The notes under the pieces were generated by a model. It searched no databases. It was not told the origin of the DNA and was given only the letters and a program-made list of their open reading frames with translations. Source: Pilasporangium apinafurcum (lineage: Eukaryota > Oomycota > Peronosporomycetes > Pythiales > Pythiaceae). From it: a stretch of DNA of 46,417 nt. The DNA lies in the NCBI GenBank assembly GCA_001600495.1, contig BCKE01000088.1, positions 1 through 46,417 on the forward strand, in the 5' to 3' direction. This document shows, piece by piece, positions 42,219-46,417 of the stretch. A program made the position numbers and the translations under genes. Numbering within the stretch: position 1 is the stretch's first letter; each line of letters begins with the position of its first letter.

Positions 42219-42905
42219 ATGGGAAGGAAGAAAACGGAGAAGCAGTATTTGCTGCTGCTGTTTTTCCTCGGTGTCGCCGCTAAAGGGCTTGTCAAGGTAC
42301 ATAACTGGAAATTAATGGAAAGTGAGACGCTCATGTAGTGATTTTGGTTAATGATGGTGGATTCTTTACGTTTGTAGTCGACGTTTGGATCAAATGTGTC
42401 GATTGCACTTTTGCTGGGCATTGGATTATACTATTGGCGAACGAAGCGACGCAGTGAGACCATTTATGACGATATCGCGCGGAAACAACTAGAAGCAGCT
42501 GCAAAATTGGATGCGTTGCACGGCGTCGGCGATGGGAAAGTGCCGGAAATGGCGTACGCCGTCAGAAAAACGCATTTCCAATTGGAAGCGGCAGACGTTG
42601 GCATAGTCACGTAAGTCTCTATGTGCAATTTTTATTATTCGAAAAGCCAAGCATAGCTGACATGGATAATACTTTACAGGGATCGGATGCATAAATATTC
42701 ACGGATGCTCGGGGGTACCCGCGCAGATCGACAGAAATTTTTGAGGAAAAACCGGAAGAAGCGAGCTGATGAGATCGATATTAACGACCCCTCAAATCAA
42801 GAGCAAAGCGAGACTATCGCGAGCAAAGCTGCGCCTTCCCAAGTTCAAGAAGAGAAGAAGAATATGGAGCGGATAGTAGAAGAAGCGATCAATGAAACTC
42901 TATAG
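42219..42905 (+). CDS. Small two-helix membrane protein, unrecognised
   Basis: Three exons (42219-42296, 42378-42610, 42680-42905) join across GT-AG introns to 178 residues. Two hydrophobic stretches near the N-terminus, YLLLLFFLGVAAKGLV and VSIALLLGIGLYYW, suggest membrane insertion, each followed by basic residues (WRTKRRSE). The rest is hydrophilic, with a Lys/Arg cluster (FLRKNRKKRADE) and a Glu/Lys-rich end, and looks cytosolic and partly helical. I do not recognise the family. It converges on the CDP-DAG synthase gene, with 61 bases between the stop codons. Confidence 0.78.
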
Positions 42906-42966
42906 AGTATTTGTGACATTAAAACCCTTAGTTATGCCTTTATTCGATGTTTTACTATTGCTGTAT

Positions 42967-44033
42967 TTACAAAGTGTCCAATGGAACAGCAAAACAACTA
43001 TAGAAATAGAGGAAAGGTGCCACGAAGAGAAAGCTGTCCATACGATCAAGACATCCACCGTGGCCAGGAAAGAACGATCCTGAGTCTTTTACATTCGCCA
43101 TTCGCTTCATGTAGGATTCAATCAGATCGCCAAGGATACACAGCACACCCACTACGAGCCCCAGCACTACCTGATGAGTGATAGGTACAATTTCTGTGGA
43201 TGGAAGCAACTCATGTGCGTATGGCAGTACATGTGAAAGTGAAAACATCACCAGCACAGTCATAATGCTGGAGACAAGACCAGCCACAGCTCCCTCGACA
43301 GTCTTGCCTGGGCTGATCACAGGAGCGAGCTTGGCATGACCAAAGAAAGAACCCGCGATTAATGCGCCAGTATCGCAGACCCATGCACAGCTGAGTCCAA
43401 GGATCTGCATTCCAAATCCATACTGAACAGTGTACCGGAGCAGAATGGCGTGGCTGAAGCCGTTGACAATATAGCAAAGTGCGAAGAGGTCTAACAGGAG
43501 CGACGTCATCGCTGTGTTTGGTGATATATACACACAAGCGAATGATCAGCATAAAATCCGTGCACAAAATTGGCATTTCAAAACTGCATATGTACCTCTC
43601 TGATCAAGCTTCTTGGTCCGTAGGAAATGCAACAATATAATCCCTAGCGTCGTCGCCATCATCACTGCGTCTACATACAACACACAACATTATTGCATTC
43701 CAATATTCGGGCAGAAACAATACTCAACAACCACTTACCACAAACAACTTTCTTTCCAGTCCACGATGCTCCACACACCACAATACCGGCGAACACAACC
43801 ACCAGCGAATGCCAAAATGACGTAAAGGCACTATTGCTGCTGGTAGTTGAAACAATCCGTTTACAGATAGTGGTCTCAAATTCCCACAACGAGAGCCCAC
43901 AGAGCGTCGAGGCCAACAAAAGCATCCCTACATCCGAACTGAGCAGCTTCAGCGCCGTGGGGATCCCCACAATGACCGTCAAGATGCGTCGCGGCCAGTC
44001 CACTCTGCGCTTCTTCCCGTTGGTCGACGACAT
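42967..44033 (-). CDS. CDS1: Phosphatidate cytidylyltransferase (CDP-DAG synthase)
   Basis: Three exons (43739-44033, 43596-43670, 42967-43511) give 304 residues from the first ATG (MSSTNGKKRR). The frame before it starts only at GTG. Several hydrophobic segments indicate a polytopic membrane protein. The family signature near the C-terminus is complete: SYMKRMANVKDSGSFFPGHG followed by GCLDRMDS. Upstream stands SPGKTVEGAVAGL. The enzyme converts phosphatidic acid and CTP to CDP-diacylglycerol for phosphatidylinositol and cardiolipin synthesis. At this length it resembles bacterial CdsA or plastid-type forms more than the roughly 450-residue animal CDS enzymes. It diverges from the N-acetyltransferase pseudogene. 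Confidence 0.92.
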
Positions 44034-44139
44034 CAACAACTCAAACTGTTGGTGTGTTGTTGCTGTCACAGTTACTTCGTTTTAGTGACTATGTTGTTGG
44101 CTCAATTGTATCCAATGCTGTTGCTGCCAAATTACGATA

Positions 44140-44570
44140 CATGCGACTTGCAACATTCAGATTTTGAAGATGCTTGCGTAGAGCACTCCATCTGAATGCA
44201 CTTGAGCATTGGCAGCTGGATAGTGGGGTCCACCTCGCCCTGGATAAACATGGTGATTACTATTTTCAGCAAAATCCCTTCTTGCTGTCCGTTTTACGAG
44301 TGCTTGGGCTCACCGTTCACCCAGGGATCGCATACGTAATGTAATGCAAAGACAACGCACTGCCGTATGAAGATTTTTCACACATTGTCCTTTTCGTAGC
44401 GAATCCAACCATGTATCACATCTATGTGGTGGACTATGGCTACGGTAGGAATGGCTTAGGAATTCCAGTTGAACTGACACATGGTGCCAAAGTCGATTGT
44501 TCTGATGGAGAAAAACACAAGCTTGTTCAAGGTGCATTTACACAATTGCTCAATATTTCAATTTTTCCAT
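44140..44570 (+). pseudogene. Arylamine N-acetyltransferase pseudogene
   Basis: This stretch aligns with the intact NAT gene 600 bases downstream. Parallels include LSVLRVLGLTVHPGIA, the IPVELTHGAKVDCSDGEKHK segment and YVVDYGYGRNGL. The catalytic Cys codon is replaced by TAT (Tyr) at 44261-44263 (DYYFQQN here, GYCFQHN in the live gene). The family's Cys after the catalytic Asp is also Tyr. An in-frame TAA stands at 44342-44344. A frame change is needed before about 44240 to reach an N-terminal remnant near 44140, and similarity fades after about 44560. It is a dead tandem duplicate. Confidence 0.82.
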
Positions 44571-44858
44571 GCCAGATTATACTACAGCAAGACCACTACA
44601 GATTTCATGAAGGTAATGTTGGGCAATCTCTCCATGCAATTACTGATCATTAATTAGCATGTGACATGAGCAAAGTGCGGGTTGCACTTTTGGAAGTTGA
44701 ACGCATCCTTAGATTTAGTACGAGCGAGGATCTATTAATACTTTTACGCAATCCAAAGTCCTACCCATTCCTTTGCTCTACCATCACTCCCACAGGAAGG
44801 ATACATTCGTTGCAGCTCACTTCTCTAACTACGCTCTGTGTGATCAACATCTCTCACC

Positions 44859-45791
44859 ATGGCCACCTCTTCCTTCGTACAAACCTCGGGCTTCGTCACA
44901 TTGACCAGTGACCAATTACATCAATACCTATGCTACATTGGGGTAGATCCACATCTCACACAGTCACCGAATCTGCGTCTACTGCAAGATATCCATCGGC
45001 GTCATACACTTACTATTCAATTTGAGAACGCGCGGTTGTTGCTGCTTAAAAAGCCCATATCGATGGAATTGCGTGACGTTTTCCAAGATCTGGTCGTGGA
45101 TAAACGTGGTGGCTACTGCTTCCAGCATAATACGCTGATGTTGTCTGTCTTACGAGCGCTTGGGTTCACAGTCCACCCTGGTATCGCGCGTGTTGCTTTC
45201 TGGAAGGACGACGCGATGCACTACATGGGTGCGTCGCATATGATTTCCTTTGTGACAGATCCAACCACGCAAAATGTCTATTTGGTAGACTGTGGGTTTG
45301 GTGGGAACACCTTAATGACCCCGATTGAACTAGTCGATGGTGCTGAAGTTGGTTGTCCTGGTGGCGAAAGCCACAAACTTGTACGAGGTCCATTAACAGA
45401 GTCACTCGACGATGGTTTTTATCTGATGCATCGCCGAGCACCAGGCCGCGAAAGCGCAGATGGAGCAGACACTGACGGCTGGACGCCTCTGTACTACTTT
45501 GACACAAAGTGTCTCATATTTGCCGATTACCGCTTGCTCAATTACTTTACGTCAACGAACCCGGAATCCATTTTTACCAACGAGTTGGTGATGGCGCTGG
45601 GAAAAGAGTACGGACGTGTGACACTCTTCAATCAGTCGTTCCATCGACGCCATGAGCAGCTGAACAAGTGCGAATCTCGCGCGATTGAGACCGTGGACGA
45701 AATGGTGATGCTGCTAAAGGAGGAATTTCATATTGATTTGGCGAATACAGAGATCGAAGTGATGACTAAACATCTCTTTAGCGTTTCGTAG
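44859..45791 (+). CDS. NAT: Arylamine N-acetyltransferase
   Basis: This single-exon gene encodes 310 residues, in the usual NAT range. The catalytic triad is clear: Cys87 in KRGGYCFQHN, His127 in SHMISFV and Asp144 in VDCGFGGN. NAT enzymes transfer acetyl from acetyl-CoA through the Cys to arylamines and hydrazines and act in the cytosol. The N-terminal (LQDIHRRHTLTIQFENA) and mid segments (GFTVHPGIARV) match family positions. A GCTCACTTCTC sequence at about 44815-44825, roughly 40 bases before the ATG, resembles an oomycete Initiator. A dead copy of the same gene lies directly upstream on the same strand. Confidence 0.92.
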   Translation: MATSSFVQTSGFVTLTSDQLHQYLCYIGVDPHLTQSPNLRLLQDIHRRHTLTIQFENARLLLLKKPISMELRDVFQDLVVDKRGGYCFQHNTLMLSVLRALGFTVHPGIARVAFWKDDAMHYMGASHMISFVTDPTTQNVYLVDCGFGGNTLMTPIELVDGAEVGCPGGESHKLVRGPLTESLDDGFYLMHRRAPGRESADGADTDGWTPLYYFDTKCLIFADYRLLNYFTSTNPESIFTNELVMALGKEYGRVTLFNQSFHRRHEQLNKCESRAIETVDEMVMLLKEEFHIDLANTEIEVMTKHLFSVS

Positions 45792-46417
45792 AAACCGGAA
45801 GTATTTGACAAGCAGGATATGACATGGGAGCACTGTTGGTAGAGCTTTGCATATAATAAACTGGTCTCGGCAGTCTTCGTCAATATGATTTCATGCTATC
45901 CCAAAGTAGAAAATCAATGTGAACTTTACGCCAACGCATTGATTCTTGGTTCTCACTTCTTCATCCATTGCAGCGTATGCAATGTGCATTTTCTTCTATC
46001 CGTCGGAGTACGCTAAGCGAATTCGTATGTGACGCGAGATGAATGCCCCTCGAATCTGACTACCTTTGTCAGGTCGCTGCAGTTTGGTATCATCTTATCA
46101 GTTGCTGGAATAAGTCAAATGAGGCAACCACAACAATCCAAGACACTGGTAGTCATAACCCCGTCATGCGTTCAACGATGCGGAATTACCAATAATTGGA
46201 GTACATCTCTCATTATGGACACAAGTGGCGCTTTCTGATTGAGCAACTAGAGTTCTCGGCAAGAGCGACGACACTAAAAAAGTCCATACTGCTCTGACAC
46301 ACCAGATGAAGTATATCACTATTTAACAAGCAATCCGCGAGCCAACGGTGCCAGTTTTCAGTTGTTTTCCTAAACTCAAAAAATCCGCAACTGCCTTTTA
46401 GCACATAATATTTTGGC
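45792..46417. other. 3' terminal stretch without recognised gene
   Basis: I see only short open frames without domains on both strands. It presumably contains the NAT 3' untranslated region. A gene continuing beyond the window cannot be excluded. Confidence 0.45.

Noticed and set aside
44666-44911. 81-codon plus-strand frame between the NAT pseudogene and NAT
   Set aside because: It overlaps the NAT start in another frame and shows no NAT similarity.
1-46417. CRISPR array or prokaryotic operon structure
   Set aside because: No regularly spaced direct repeats are present, and the spliced genes show this is eukaryotic DNA.

Overview
The window looks like part of an oomycete genome. The signs are single-exon genes mixed with genes carrying short GT-AG introns (about 60-110 bp), very tight gene spacing, oomycete-style secreted temptin proteins, a CCHC 'WRKY19-like' zinc-repeat protein, and Initiator-like TCATT-type sequences near starts. 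A compact genome with scattered N positions, as in an Albugo-like white rust, would fit. That placement is an inference, not something the sequence proves.

Layout. 1-4.5 kb is gene-poor and repeat-rich, with a tRNA-derived SINE-like unit, a cluster of hairpins and several copies of a short dispersed motif. 4.6-9.7 kb holds a zinc-repeat regulator and a tandem array of three temptin-domain genes on the minus strand. One temptin copy is broken, yet shares a 318-bp identical core with another copy. 10.9-14.1 kb is the mobile-element island: a degraded Fanzor (eukaryotic TnpB-like, OMEGA-type RNA-guided nuclease) pseudogene, divergent from a broken Tc1/mariner-type transposase. A second, much shorter Fanzor C-terminal relic lies at 39.7 kb. 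14.1-37.5 kb is a dense housekeeping block: a PHD-IQ-TPR protein, an NMA111-type HtrA protease, a Ser/Lys-rich unknown, a 15-exon LIM/SH3 protein, PUS10, MOT1/BTAF1, dolichyldiphosphatase and a PX-domain protein. 40-46 kb holds an LRR protein, a small membrane protein, CDP-diacylglycerol synthase, and an arylamine N-acetyltransferase with a dead paralogue in front of it.

The housekeeping genes do not form one pathway, but several touch shared processes: lipid and membrane metabolism (CDP-DAG synthase, dolichol recycling, PX phosphoinositide binding), transcription (MOT1, PHD protein, zinc-repeat protein) and RNA modification (PUS10). I rebuilt exon-intron structures by eye for eight genes. 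For the seven multi-exon genes with family support, the exon lengths sum to multiples of three and the joined frame restores family motifs. The most notable system is the pair of Fanzor loci with structured 3' flanks next to a mariner transposase.
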